Notes: generated by a model not told the origin, from the letters alone. Positions 11,684 to 23,956 are shown, counted from the first letter of the stretch. The stretch is DNA of 64,000 nt from Paramecium sonneborni (GCA_905182985.1 CAJJDN010000044.1:208708-272707); one strand, 5' to 3'. A program made the numbers and translations.

Positions 11684-13352
11684 ATGAATATCAAAATCCA
11701 AGAAAAAATATCCAATCCAAACTTTCTACAAAATACATTTCCACTTAATCTTACAGACTTAAGTGAGAATAATCCATACAGAGCTATGAATTTTGGTTAA
11801 TATGTTATTTTATCATTAGTTAATGGAATGTGGAAATATGCTTCTAATTATCTAGAAATATTAGATCCTCTTAATGGTGATAAATTTATTCTTGTTCCAA
11901 ACAATTTAGTATTTCATTATTTTATATATCTAAGACTGAAGATGAAATCAATGAATTTAGAGATGCTGCCAATTAATGTCCAAAATCTGGTCTTCATAAT
12001 CCACTAAAAAATCCTGAAAGATATAATCTATATGGAGAAGTCTTCCATAGAGCTTCATTTCTTTTAGGATTACCTTAAGTTGAAGATTATTTTGTTCATC
12101 TTATTTAAAGAGTTGCTCCTAAAAGTGAAATTTAAGCAAGAGGAGAAGTCAAAGTTACTTAAAGATTCTTAATGAATTTCTCTGGTGATTAATGTCGTTT
12201 CTTAACTAGATCCTTTAATGTTAGTGGTGATACACAAGGTTAATAATCTAGTGGATATCGTTTTCCATATGGATCTGTTGCTATTATTGCACCATTTAAT
12301 TTCCCACTTGAAATACCTGCACTTTAAATGATGGGAGCTCTACTTACAGGAAATAAATTAACAATTAAAGGAGATCAAAGAGTTTCTGTTGTTTTAGAAA
12401 TGTTTCTTAGATTACTTCATTTAGCTGGTTTACCACCTAAAGATTGTGATTTAATTCATTGTGATGGTCCTCAAATGGAATCATTATTAAAATCAACTAA
12501 TTATAGATTATTGTAATTCACAGGTTCCTCTGGAATTGCTGAAAGATTGTGTAATACTATGAAAGGTAAAATTAAAATTGAAGATGCTGGATTTGATTGG
12601 AAAATATTAGGACCAGATGTTATCGAAATTGATTATGTTGCTTATTAAAGTGACTAAGATGCTTATGCATTTAGTGGTCAAAAATGTAGTGCTTAATCAA
12701 TATTATTTGCACATAAAAATTGGTATCAATTAATTACTATTTAAGGGTTCAGGCAGGAATACTTGATAAAATTAAATTATTAGCTGAACAGAGAAATCTC
12801 AAAGATTTAACTATTTGTCCTGTTCTTACATGGAACAATTAAAGAATATAATCTCAACTTGATAAATTATTGGCTATATAAGGTGCTAAAATCTTATTTG
12901 GTGGAAAACCTATTGAAGAATAGCATAAAATACCAGAATGCTATGGTTCCTACTTACCTACAGCTGTTTTTGTTCCATTATAATAAATTAAAGATAATTT
13001 TGAGTTAGTGACAACAGAAGTTTTCGGACCCTTTTAAGTTGTTACAGAGTATGAAAATGAAGATCATGTAATTGAAATACTTGAAAATATACCTCATAAT
13101 TTAACTGCAGGGGTAGTTTCAAATGATATTAGATTTGTTTCAAAAATTTTAGCTAACACAATAAATGGAGTAACCTATGCAGGTATCAAAGCCAGAACTA
13201 CTGGTGCTCCTTAAAATCATTGGTTTGGACCTTGTGGAGATCCAAGAGGTACTGGTATAGGCACACCAGAAGCCATAATCTAAACTTGGACAACCCATAG
13301 AGAAATAATTATGGATTTTGGAATAACTCCAAAAAACTTAATATAAAGTTGA
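11684..13352 (+). CDS. Delta-1-pyrroline-5-carboxylate dehydrogenase, ALDH12 type
   Basis: This enzyme oxidises P5C / glutamate semialdehyde to glutamate with NAD+, the second step of mitochondrial proline catabolism. The spliced product is 539 residues. It carries hallmarks of the plant/protist ALDH12 branch: SGLHNPLKNPERY, IIAPFNFPLEIPALQMMGAL, QFTGSSGIAE, EDAGFDWKILGPDV, the catalytic-Cys segment SGQKCSAQS (about residue 325), TTEVFGPFQVVTEY and TTGAPQNHWFGPCGDPRGTG. Introns are inferred at 11909-11934 and 12723-12745; both end in AAG. Removing the second joins HKNW to VQAGILDK exactly where the family alignment expects. The start codon is the one 7 bp from the helicase ATG. A downstream Met (RAMNFG) is possible. 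No clear presequence is seen. Confidence 0.95.
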
Positions 13353-14174
13353 AATCATTGTAAATTATAAATAAATCAATCATAATTATATTTATTTATC
13401 TTTATTATTCTTTCATTTAATATTTATTTTAATAAATTCAATAAGAAATCTAATTTTTAAGCAATTACAAATTAAGGTTTTACATTCAATAAGATAAATA
13501 TAAATTGAAATTTTACCTGCATAATTATTGATATTTGAATATAATAGATTATATTTTAATAGAGTAACAAACAAAAATATTGGATCATAATTTTAATCTA
13601 GTAATTACATATTATAAAAATTAAAGCAATTTTTGATATTAAGTTATGAAAAAATATGCAATTTTAGAAAAACCCCATTTATCAAGTCTAAACTTTTTTT
13701 TTTTTTAATCAAAATAGTTTATGCAGATGAATTTACTGAAAAAAATAAATATAATTTAGTATTTATAAATAAAGAATATAGAAACTATCATGTTATTGTT
13801 GCATTCATAGTATAGTTAGCTAATATTTATAATATTGATTATTTAAAAAATTATAAATTTTTTACTAGTTAATTAAAACTCTGACTCATTTAAGTTCTAA
13901 ATAATAGGTCTGTTTATAAAGTGTTTAGTTGCTTAGATATTTTTAGTAAGTTTGTGTTTAAATAACAATGAGAATAATTTAATTAATCATTTTCTCATTT
14001 GTATTATAAATTTTACAATGTACAGTGATTAAAATTTGAAGATAAAAAACGCTATTTTTATTTTAAGTTCTAATTTCAAATATAAAAAGAGAAATGGATT
14101 ATTATTTTATCGATTTTTATGAATATACACACAAATATTGAAATATAATATCATCATTAATGAATTTTCTATAA
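13353..14174. other. Intergenic, no supported gene
   Basis: The stretch is AT-rich. A plus frame from about 13646 stays free of TGA for roughly 150 codons, and another begins MRIIQLIIFSFVLQILQC at about 13966. Neither has a convincing continuation or domain, and openness is expected by chance at this base composition. Left unannotated. Confidence 0.5.
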
Positions 14175-14787
14175 TCATATAAAATATCTTTTTTTGTTTG
14201 GTACAATTTAAAATTCTTTAGGTAATTTTTTATTTCTTACGCTTTATTAACTTTGAATATCTTATTAACAAAATGTAAAGCAGAATGGTGTACAGACTCC
14301 ATCATTTAAACTAGGATGAATTTAAAGAAATAAATACTTATCAATCTCTAGTGAATTTTTAGCCTATGAAATTTAAGGAAGTTTTTAAGATTTGATTGTA
14401 GTACCTCTCTCAGTGTTTAAGATTGATCTTCTTTTTGGGGATTGTTTTTTACATAAGAAATTGATCAATTAATCCTTGTCTTGATTCTGCTTTTGTAATT
14501 CAATATTTTCTTATAGCAAAAATTGAATTAATTGTGAATGTTCGTCTGAATTATTGGAAGGATTTGACTAAGATTACTTTTAAGGATAGTTTTATTTGGA
14601 TGATGATGATGTACAACTGGTTGTCTATTTGAATTATAATGGTTATGTTTACATTAATAGAAGAGACTGTCTTCTAAGAGCATTTGGAACTAGGAGGTAT
14701 AATTGTTTTTTCCTTTGTCAAAGTTTCTAATGTCTTCTTGTTTAATTAGAGTTTTAAAGATGGCTTTTTTGTTATTTGAGATGACAT
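14175..14787 (-). CDS. Small Ser/Gln-rich protein with short coiled coil, uncharacterised
   Basis: This is a protein of 194 residues with no family I recognise. It opens with a basic, Ser-rich segment (MSSQITKKPSLKLQLNKKT). A run rich in Ser, Thr, Gln and Asn follows, then a short heptad-like stretch (HSQLIQFLLQENIELQKQNQ) and a basic tail ending VPNKKRYFI. A single 28-nt intron is inferred at 14625-14652. Splicing it is required to join the N-terminal frame to the coil frame, and the total then divides exactly into codons. Likely cytoplasmic, with no membrane segment or signal peptide. Confidence 0.7.
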
Positions 14788-15156
14788 TCGTTCTGATGAT
14801 GTAAATGAAATCTGAAGAGAAACAAGAATTATATAATAAATATTAAATATCCATTTAATAAAAGTTTGATTAAATTTTAAACTGGAATTATCCAAATTGT
14901 TAAACCTAACACTATAGAAATCCCTTTAAATCCTTGTATATCGTAAAACTAAATATTCTTTCATAGAAATACCTTGTATATCTGAATAAATTTCTCATTC
15001 ATAATTTAACTTATCTTTCTTTAAAGTTCCTTCAAGAACTCAAGCATTCTTTTTTTTACATATGTTAAATAATAATTACTTAAAATTAATATAAGATTTG
15101 TGTAACTGTTAAAATCGGAATACATTCCAAAATTTGAAGTAAATTATTTAAAAAAT
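14788..15156. other. Intergenic, nothing seen
   Basis: This is an AT-rich spacer between two minus-strand genes. I saw no frame or motif worth reporting. Confidence 0.5.
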
Positions 15157-15960
15157 TCAAAAAAATAAATTACTAATAGAATATTTACTTAAATTATTAA
15201 ACCATTCAAAAGAGTTTATTCTAATAAATAATACACTTTATTTTCTATAGATGTTCACTTCTAAAATTATCTAAATTCTTTAAGTATTTAATTTTCTAAA
15301 AATTTGAGGAATCTCCCTTTAAAAAATTACTCTAAAATGATTAAGAATGCCATTTTAATTATCTTATTGAAGAAGAACTTATTTATTTGATTTACTAAAA
15401 GCATTAATTTTATTAACATTACAAGACAATATAAGCTCAAGTGAATCCATTACCATAGTCTTGCACAAAGGATGAGTTTGATTGATGTAAAACTACTCAT
15501 AATGGACTTTTATAACTGTTCTCAAGTTTATTTTATTTTATAAAATAACATACATAGTTAGAATTTTGTAGCAACTCCTAAAACTATGTTCATTCCAATA
15601 TTTATAAGAATTTGAAATTAAAAAAGGATAACCCTAACTCCTCTTTGAATATTTCATTAAATATAAAGCCGAAAAAGCAAATAAAATTTATGTATTCCAA
15701 TTTTAGAGAAGTAATTTTTTCTTTAAATTTTTGACAAAAATAACCAAGTTGTTCGGATAATTTAATATATTAATAATTTTGTTTAACTCCTAATACTTTT
15801 AAAATCGAGCATATTATTATAACTGGTAATCATAATTTTCTTAGTAATATATCATAAATGCTTAGAATTTTAATTAAGAATTACATCTGTTTTCTTAATA
15901 ATCTATAAAATTAAGATTTTTTTAAAGCTTATCAAAATCTAAATGAATATTATTATCCAT
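15157..15960 (-). CDS. Uncharacterised protein, intronless
   Basis: An uninterrupted frame of 268 codons runs from ATG (MDNNIHLDFDKLQKNLNF) to TGA. TAA/TAG codons are read as Gln throughout. The product is rich in Tyr, Asn, Phe and Ile, with segments such as NYPNNLVIFVKNLKKKLLL and ALYLMKYSKRSQGY. There is no signal peptide, no convincing transmembrane helix and no motif I can name. The length, the exact closure and the protein-like mix of Trp, Cys and Pro argue that it is real. A lineage-restricted Paramecium protein is the simplest description. Confidence 0.65.
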
Positions 15961-16361
15961 GTTCAAGAGAAGTTCATATATTATTCTTTAATTTATAAAT
16001 TAATATTCAATTTTTTTCTGAAAAAACAATGAAAATTTTTATATTTTTTTTTTAATTACACTTAAATTGTAGCTTAAAATTTAAGAAAAAGTATTTATTT
16101 TAAAAATAGAAGTAATTAAATCAAATCTATTCTAACAATTTATTAAAAATATTTTTTGAATTAAAGCTAAACATTATAAAATATTCATCAAAAAAATAAA
16201 TGATCATTTAATTTGATAATTTAGAGACAAATTTGATAAATTAACAATAATAATCTATTAAAGAAAATTATTATAAGAATATAATGATAGCTTTAACTGA
16301 ACTAAATATAAAAGTAATCCTTTAAATAGTTTCTTTTAGCTAAAGCTTTAAAATATTTATA
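15961..16361. other. Intergenic between divergent genes
   Basis: This is an AT-rich spacer of about 400 bp between divergently transcribed genes, so it should hold both promoters. I could not identify specific elements. No coding frame is supported. Confidence 0.5.
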
Positions 16362-17451
16362 ATGTAAATGAAACTAATTAAATAATAATCTGCATCAGCT
16401 TTGAAACCTAGAGAAAAAAAACCAATTTAAGCCTTAAATCAACCTGTAATATACCCTGTTGATGGCTTTAAACTATCAAATGAATTGGCTACTGGGGGAT
16501 TTGGATGTGTTTATAAAGCTATAGAAATGAAAACAAATAGGGTAGTTGCTATTAAATACTCATAAGAGAACATGGAAAAGGAATATAAAATATTAAGTTA
16601 ATTATAAAAGTGCCAAGGGATTCCCAAAGTTTATTATTTTGGTCAGTTAAACAATACTTATTATATTGTAATGGAGTTCTTAAATGAAGATATGTAAGCT
16701 ATTTTAAACAAATCAAAGTATTTTTCAATAAAAACAATCATCTTGATAGCCATAAAAGTAATTTAAGCTTTAAGTGAAATTCATAAAAATGGTATTCGTC
16801 ATAGAGATATAAAACCATAAAATTTGATGACTAAATATTCTGGTATTCACAATGTATGATTAAGATTCATCTATATATTTAATTGACTTTGGGATTTCGT
16901 TACTTTAAAATGATCCTTTACCTGATAAATATGTTGATGGCACAATTTTATATGATCCTCGAATTGTACATAGACGTTAAGAATATCGATTCATAGATGA
17001 TATTGAAATGGCTGGTTATTGTTTGGTTGAATTGTTTAAAGGTAAACTTTTAATGGATTAATAAGGTTAATTACCATGGTAAAAATATATAGATGGAAGA
17101 GAATCCAGAATCATGTAAATGAAACAAGAATTTTTAGAAGCTAAATCAACAAGTTAGCTTCCTATTTATCCTATTTTTCAATTTATTGAATAAAATCAGA
17201 ATAGTAATATACCAGATCACAGTATTCTAATTAATTAGTTAAGATAAATGTTATAAAAATTAAATATTATTGAAGATTATATATATGATTGGAGTTCCAA
17301 TGAATTATTAACAACACCTTAATTCAAGGCGAGAACTATTAGTTTTTAAAGTTAAAAAAGCAAATTTGCTTCAGATAAATAAGAATTAGATATTCCTACT
17401 GAAGGTGAAATATAATTTGTCAATGATTAATTATATAAATTTATGAAATGA
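16362..17451 (+). CDS. Casein kinase 1-like protein kinase
   Basis: This is a protein kinase of 355 residues. Motifs in order are a Gly-rich loop (ELATGGFGCVYKA), the lysine in VVAIKYSQE, HRDIKPQN as catalytic loop, and LIDFGIS as the Mg2+-binding motif. The segment IDDIEMAGYCLVELFKG followed by LPWQKY matches the CK1-family signature (DDxExxGYxxxxxxxGxLPWQ), here with about ten extra residues before LPWQ. A short Lys/Pro N-terminal and a Ser/Thr/Gln-rich C-terminal tail flank the domain. One 22-nt intron (16843-16864, ending AAG) splits the codon for the Asp of the segment DSSIYLIDFG. Two in-frame ATGs at 16362 and 16368 are possible; the first is used. All catalytic residues are present, so activity is expected; the substrate is unknown. 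Confidence 0.92.
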
Positions 17452-18027
17452 CTTATTATTTTCCTTTTCAAAAATTAATCTTCTATTAAAAAGTTATATA
17501 AAATTTAAGTAAATCTAAAACTTTTTAAGAAAGTTTTATAAATTCTAAATTATCTACATTCTTAAAATATTTTTATAATTTACTTTTTTTGACTTACAAA
17601 TTTTAGTTAATCCAAACAATTTTTGAAATTTGTTATTCCTTTTAGTTAAATTTTAAGAATTAAAAAGTATCTCAACTATTTTAATATTCTAAAAGATAAA
17701 ATTATGAAGAAATCAACAAATATAGTTTTAAAAACAGGAATTGTAATATTACAAAATAAGATAATATTATTAATTATCTTTTTATTTTATAACAATTCAC
17801 TAAATAAATTTATAAATTAATTATTGTGTTCTCTAAAATACTTTAACTTCTTTTATATATCTGTTAATGTCTAAATTAAATTCTTATATAGGGTGGCTGA
17901 TAATTCCTTAAGAATAATAAAAATAATATTAAAAATTGTAATTATTTTCAAAGTGACAAACATATTTAAATAATTTAAATAATAATTTTGATAATAAAGG
18001 ATTTATGAAGTATAATAATTTATACAA
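17452..18027. other. Intergenic (convergent), nothing seen
   Basis: This AT-rich region lies between the 3' ends of two convergent genes. No supported frame or RNA motif was found. Confidence 0.5.
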
Positions 18028-19764
18028 TCAGTTTTGAAGTGTATCTCTTAATGACAAATTAAGATAGTTAATAAAGTACTTGAAATTAATCAAGACTTGA
18101 TCAAAGTGTTTTTCTATATTTTAAAATGTTAAATTGGCAGCAACTTAAGGATTGGTCACTAAATTTAATAAAATCTAAATTTAATAATATTTGATACCTA
18201 TAGTCTTTCAGCTAAAAGTTAAGTTTAAAAATTTGGATCCATGATACCTTTAATGATAATTTTAAGATCTTTATCGATTGTGAAGTTTCCATTAAGATGC
18301 TCTTGGAGTACTTTAGGAAATTATGCATATACATTTGCAGATTTCAACTAATCTATACCAGAAAAAGATTAATCTTCGATTGTTAATTCTTTATTGACCT
18401 TCTTACTGCTTGATTTAATATTATACATTTTATATGAATTGGTTGCTTTATTTGCTAAAATAAACCATGTCTAATAATCAATTTTTGGTTTAATAATTTT
18501 TTATTTAATGACATAAGCAACAAATTCATACATTTTTAATTGCTTATCAAATAATTCCAAAAATGAACTAAAATTATTTTCTATTTCATAAACTTTTATT
18601 TATATAATATTTAAATTGAAAGTAGGTTTAAGCCATTCAAACATTAAATTATCCCATAAAATGTATAATAATTAAGAATTTTATTCTTCAATTAACTAAT
18701 TTTTTTCCAATTGAGTAATTTTATTGTAATCTTAGAATTCAATATAATTGCTTTTTAAGAATTACAAATGATCATTTAAATATTTAGATGGTAAATTAAT
18801 CATTAATACATTTGTTATAAGTGATTCTAAGTTTTTATTTTTAGTAATAAAATCATCTTCTTCCTTTAATGGAGAAGTAACAAGAAATTTAGATATCTAT
18901 ATTTTATTAGTTGATCCATAAGAAATAGTTTATTTCTTATTTGATTCAGGTGTTTTCATTCTTGATTAATTTGTGGATGTTTATCTTAGAGGAGATTTTG
19001 ATTTTCCTTAAGTAGAATTTCGATTTGGACTTTTTGGTAAGATTCCAAGAGTAAATGAATAGTTATGTTGAAAGCTTTTATTTTTTTAATCAAAGGATGG
19101 AGAGGATGTAAATTAACCTTAAAGTTAAGAATCTAATTGATTATAAAGTTCTGAAAGTTAGTAATCTATTGAATTAACTACTTAATTGATATCATAGGAG
19201 AATTCTTAAATATTTTTTTCTTTAATTTGCATAGCACTAACTATCATTTCTTAATAATCATTTGTTAATACAAAGTTAATTAAGAATTCAATCTCCTATT
19301 TTATATAATAAATTAAATACTTTATTCTCTAACGTATATGTTGACTTATTTTTTATGCGTTCGAGTTCATCATGATAAGCTTTAACCTTTAATTATGAAC
19401 TTGAATCATTAAGATTCTTATTTTAAACACTATTTATTAAAGCTTCACAATGACGATCTATAAAACTAAATGCTCTGCTTTAAATTGCTTTACATTATTA
19501 TTAAATAGATCTGATTAATTATTCTTTGTTTTTCTTTACTGAGTTTGAATTAATTAGTTATAGATACTTTAATTCAAGATCTCTATCTTTTTGAGATATT
19601 TTCTCAAAGAAATTTTATATTTCCATATTTTATTTAGTGTGTCCATCATGATCTGGAAAACAACTAATACATCCTAATTTATTGATTTGGCAATCTTCTT
19701 AAAGACAAATAAATTGAATAAAATTTTGTTTGTGTTTATTGCATCTAGTCCTCATCATGTGCAT
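18028..19764 (-). CDS. B-box-like zinc-binding coiled-coil protein
   Basis: The spliced product is 562 residues. The N-terminus carries a B-box-like Cys/His cluster: RCNKHKQNFIQFICLQ, EDCQINKLGC, ISCFPDHDGH. The spacing suits two zinc ions, although it is not a textbook B-box. Helical, charged sequence follows, then a Ser/Pro/Asn-rich linker (LPKSPNRNSTQGKSKSP) and a long helical C-terminal half. Introns are inferred at 18175-18197 and 19296-19320. Splicing the first replaces a premature TGA at 18156 with a more protein-like end (LVTNPQVAANLTFQNIEKHF). Proteins of this build are numerous in Paramecium; the biological role is unknown. The first of three nearby Met codons is used as start. Confidence 0.75.
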
Positions 19765-20008
19765 TATATGCCAATATTTTATAATTTAATTATATATAAA
19801 AAATTTCATTAAAGTTTGAATGTTTGTGAATAAAATAATATTTATTTATCCCTTTAATACTCTACTACTCTTAATGCTAGATCATAATTAATAATTCAAT
19901 TTAATTCAAAAAAAATTGTTAATTAAATAATATATCTATCATTTCTCTAAATTTTGTGAAATCATGTTTATTTCGAACATCATTATTTATAATTAAATAT
20001 TATTGAAA

Positions 20009-22214
20009 ATGCTATTACCATCTACTATCTTCAGTTGTATAATTGGTGTGCCTTTTGTTTTAATCTCCTTATATTATCAAAGAAAAATAACATCCTTAAT
20101 TGAACAGATTCAAAATTCTTTAAATACTGAAAATAATAGTATATAGTAACCTTAAAATGAATTTCAAGCATGTAATAACATTAATAATGAATAAGAATGT
20201 TTTTCTGAAAAAGATAAATAATCCAACGAAAACTATGGTAATTCTTTATTACACAATCTTTAGATCAAAAATAATAAAAGAACAAAAATTAGGATTAAAA
20301 TTTTACATTTTAGCCTAAAAATCCAGAGTCCAATAATGAATTCAATAATGGCTTTAAAAAGAACGATTCTTATTAAAAATTTAATAGGTAAAATGATGAG
20401 ATTGCTCCTATAAGTACTGAAAAATTGGATAATAATATAAATGATATTGTTATTTCGATTGAGAGTTCTCCAAATAAAATTTTATCTGAAGAATATATTA
20501 TTTAAACAACAAAAGGAAATGAAAAATAATAAAAATCAATAGATACTGATTAATAACAATTAAAATAAAATAATAAATAATAAAAATAAGAGATCGAGAA
20601 TTGTATAAATTAATTTGAGAGAATTTAAACAATTTTTCTTTTTTGTTCATTTAATATATTCATAGAAGCAATAATAGGAAGAATATTTATAAAATATTTG
20701 AAATAGAAAATTTAATTTCCTTCATTCATTTATTAAGCCTGTATAAGTGCTGGAATAGCAATAATATTATTTAACATATTTGGTCAAATTTTATATAAAT
20801 TTTTTGGAGAATCTTAATAAATTAGAATAATTTTTAGATTTTTCTTAGTATTTTATGGATTAGGCATGACATTTCCATTATATTATGGATATGATCAATA
20901 TTTAGATTTAGAATGCATAACTATAAGTTTAGCAATCACAATATCTTTTATATTGCAATAATTTATTTATTATATTGGATCAAATTGGAACTCTAAACAA
21001 ATATAATTAATGTTAGGAAAGAATAAGATTACTAAATGATTATTTCTTCAGTTTGAATCTAATATTAAAATAATTATATTAATGATAAATAACTTAATAA
21101 TAATAGTTTTTTTTTCTGCTTGGACTCTACTATTTCTATTGGTTTTATTTATAGGATATTTACTTGATAAATCTTATAAATTATCATCTGTAAGCCCCTA
21201 AACTAAAATTATAAGTCCTTCATGTAGTCTCCTTACAATTAATCCAAAAATGATTCCAAATGATCAAAAACATTAAGAGATAAGAAAAAGTGATGAAGGG
21301 GCCAGAATTTTAATGAATTATTAAGGATATGAAAATTAATAAGCTAATTAAGAAAATGGATAAGTTTATAGAGATTAAGATGATAATATATTACCAAAAA
21401 GAAAGTCCAGTGATAAAAAGTCTCCTCCAAGATCATTAAAACAATTTTAAACATAACAAACTATTGTAAAGAAACTAAATATAGGAACTTTTGATGGAAT
21501 TGACACACTTTAATCAACTAATAGAAAAAGTGTAAGATCACGTCCATCTGTAGTTAATCATGAAAGAAATAGTATATAAGCTTAGTCTCCAGGTTAAAGG
21601 GTAATAAGTACTCCTAGAGTATCATCGGTGTCCAATTTTCAATTTAATGGAAAATTACTTGTAGACTCTATAAATAAGATTCCTAAACCATTAAAAGATT
21701 ATTATGTATTATATTATTAATAAATTAGAAATGCCATTAAATATTTAAGATATTTTTTACACATAAAGATGGAATTTCAAGAATATTTATGACATTGTAA
21801 ATTTATTTTAGATAAATTATTTGTTTTGAAATTTGTGGAATATTATTAATTTACACATCAAATTTATCATTTTACATTATAATTGCAGCTACATGTGTAG
21901 GATATATAATTTTTAAAGTTTTGGATTATTACTTAATTAAAAAAATTAGTAAAGGTTCATGGGTTTTAGTTTTGAAGATTTTAAATTTCACTTTTTGGTT
22001 TTCAATTTTAGTTGTTTTTATATTTGGAATAATATGGTTTGAAATCAATAATTTGTTGTGTATAATATATTATTTGCCTACATTAATTTTGGAAATTATA
22101 GTAGATCCTATAAGATATTTAATAATAAAGTATTGTTTGGGAGAGAGTAAGAAATCACAAAAATAGACATTCAATTAAGTTAATGTATTGAAAGTAATGG
22201 AATAAATTAAATGA
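20009..22214 (+). CDS. Multipass membrane protein interrupted by an in-frame TGA
   Basis: One reading frame of 719 codons (after introns 20238-20263 and 21706-21728) runs from ATG to TGA at 22212, but contains a TGA at 21037-21039 (codon 335). Before it lie an N-terminal helix (IFSCIIGVPFVLISLYY), a long Gln/Asn/Lys-rich loop and about four helices. After it the same frame continues with another helix pair (LIIIVFFSAWTLLFLLVLF), a Ser/Pro-rich cytosolic-type loop and three more helices. No intron can remove the TGA in frame. It may be a point change (for example TGG to TGA), a sequencing error or two adjacent genes, the second starting near 21084. I recognise no family. The 3' end is duplicated at 22943-23229. 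Confidence 0.7.
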
Positions 22215-22941
22215 TTAATTTTGATTATATTTAATATCTGCAATCAATAATCCAATAAAATAATTCAAATGTCTCAAAAACAATAGAGTTCTAGTAATAG
22301 AGTATCATATTAAGAGAATCTAAAAAAAATACGATTGTAATCTTCAATGAATTACAGATCTCATAATAATTTAATGAAACACAATAGATTTGAAAGTGAA
22401 ACGTTTATTTTTTAGAACAATTAATTAAAAGGTTCAAGGAATTCATTAGATTATGAAATATAATTTCAGAATAATAAGAATTAATTGTTTGAAGTACTTT
22501 ATTTTTTGAGACTAGAGATAATTAATATTAAATGGAACAACAGATAACAATAAAACATTTATAACAATACTTAAAGAATAGATAAAAAAACTTGAGTTAG
22601 ATTTATTAGATAAAGTAAAAGAAATTGATTAGTATAAGAAAATGAGTCTTGTAACTCAATACTAGGAGTTATATGTATTTTTATTAACAAAATTAATTAG
22701 GTTGAATTATAAAACTATTAAAAATTGGTGTTACTCTAAAATTATGAAATATTAGACTTAAAAGAGTAAATAAGAGATTAATAGTAATTATCAATTGAAG
22801 ATCTTTATTAATTATAAGAAAAAAAGATTCAAAATTTGTTGTTATAAAATCATGAATTTAAGACTGAAAATGCAAAATTTAAAACTGAGAAAAATTATTA
22901 CTTTTCTTAATTGGAGTCAACATAAATTGAATTGAGTATTA
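21928..22941. repeat. Direct repeat B, copy 1 (assembly duplication)
   Basis: These 1014 nt are repeated without visible change at 22943-23956, separated by the single N at 22942. They include the 3' end of the membrane-protein gene and the first part of the following coiled-coil gene. Confidence 0.92.
22269..22941 (+). other. Truncated duplicate of the coiled-coil gene 5' part
   Basis: The ATG at 22269 and the following exons are identical to those at 23284 onward and stop abruptly at the N. This is the copy-1 image of the gene annotated at 23284-25081, not an independent gene, if the duplication is an assembly artefact. Confidence 0.85.
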
Positions 22942-22942
22942 N

Positions 22943-23956
22943 ATTACTTAATTAAAAAAATTAGTAAAGGTTCATGGGTTTTAGTTTTGAAGATTTTAAA
23001 TTTCACTTTTTGGTTTTCAATTTTAGTTGTTTTTATATTTGGAATAATATGGTTTGAAATCAATAATTTGTTGTGTATAATATATTATTTGCCTACATTA
23101 ATTTTGGAAATTATAGTAGATCCTATAAGATATTTAATAATAAAGTATTGTTTGGGAGAGAGTAAGAAATCACAAAAATAGACATTCAATTAAGTTAATG
23201 TATTGAAAGTAATGGAATAAATTAAATGATTAATTTTGATTATATTTAATATCTGCAATCAATAATCCAATAAAATAATTCAAATGTCTCAAAAACAATA
23301 GAGTTCTAGTAATAGAGTATCATATTAAGAGAATCTAAAAAAAATACGATTGTAATCTTCAATGAATTACAGATCTCATAATAATTTAATGAAACACAAT
23401 AGATTTGAAAGTGAAACGTTTATTTTTTAGAACAATTAATTAAAAGGTTCAAGGAATTCATTAGATTATGAAATATAATTTCAGAATAATAAGAATTAAT
23501 TGTTTGAAGTACTTTATTTTTTGAGACTAGAGATAATTAATATTAAATGGAACAACAGATAACAATAAAACATTTATAACAATACTTAAAGAATAGATAA
23601 AAAAACTTGAGTTAGATTTATTAGATAAAGTAAAAGAAATTGATTAGTATAAGAAAATGAGTCTTGTAACTCAATACTAGGAGTTATATGTATTTTTATT
23701 AACAAAATTAATTAGGTTGAATTATAAAACTATTAAAAATTGGTGTTACTCTAAAATTATGAAATATTAGACTTAAAAGAGTAAATAAGAGATTAATAGT
23801 AATTATCAATTGAAGATCTTTATTAATTATAAGAAAAAAAGATTCAAAATTTGTTGTTATAAAATCATGAATTTAAGACTGAAAATGCAAAATTTAAAAC
23901 TGAGAAAAATTATTACTTTTCTTAATTGGAGTCAACATAAATTGAATTGAGTATTA
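22943..23956. repeat. Direct repeat B, copy 2 (assembly duplication)
   Basis: This is the second copy of 21928-22941. Only this copy continues into the rest of the coiled-coil gene, so it is the one to retain together with the unique sequence left of 21928. Confidence 0.92.

Noticed and set aside
12730..12750. Apparent frameshift in the P5C dehydrogenase after YQLITIQ
   Set aside because: A 23-nt intron at 12723-12745 (AAG end) restores the frame and joins HKNW to VQAGILDK, matching the ALDH12 family. No indel is needed.
18156..18158. TGA as the end of the B-box-like gene
   Set aside because: A 23-nt GTA..TAG intron just upstream (18175-18197) moves the frame to a later stop at 18028 and gives a more protein-like C-terminus.
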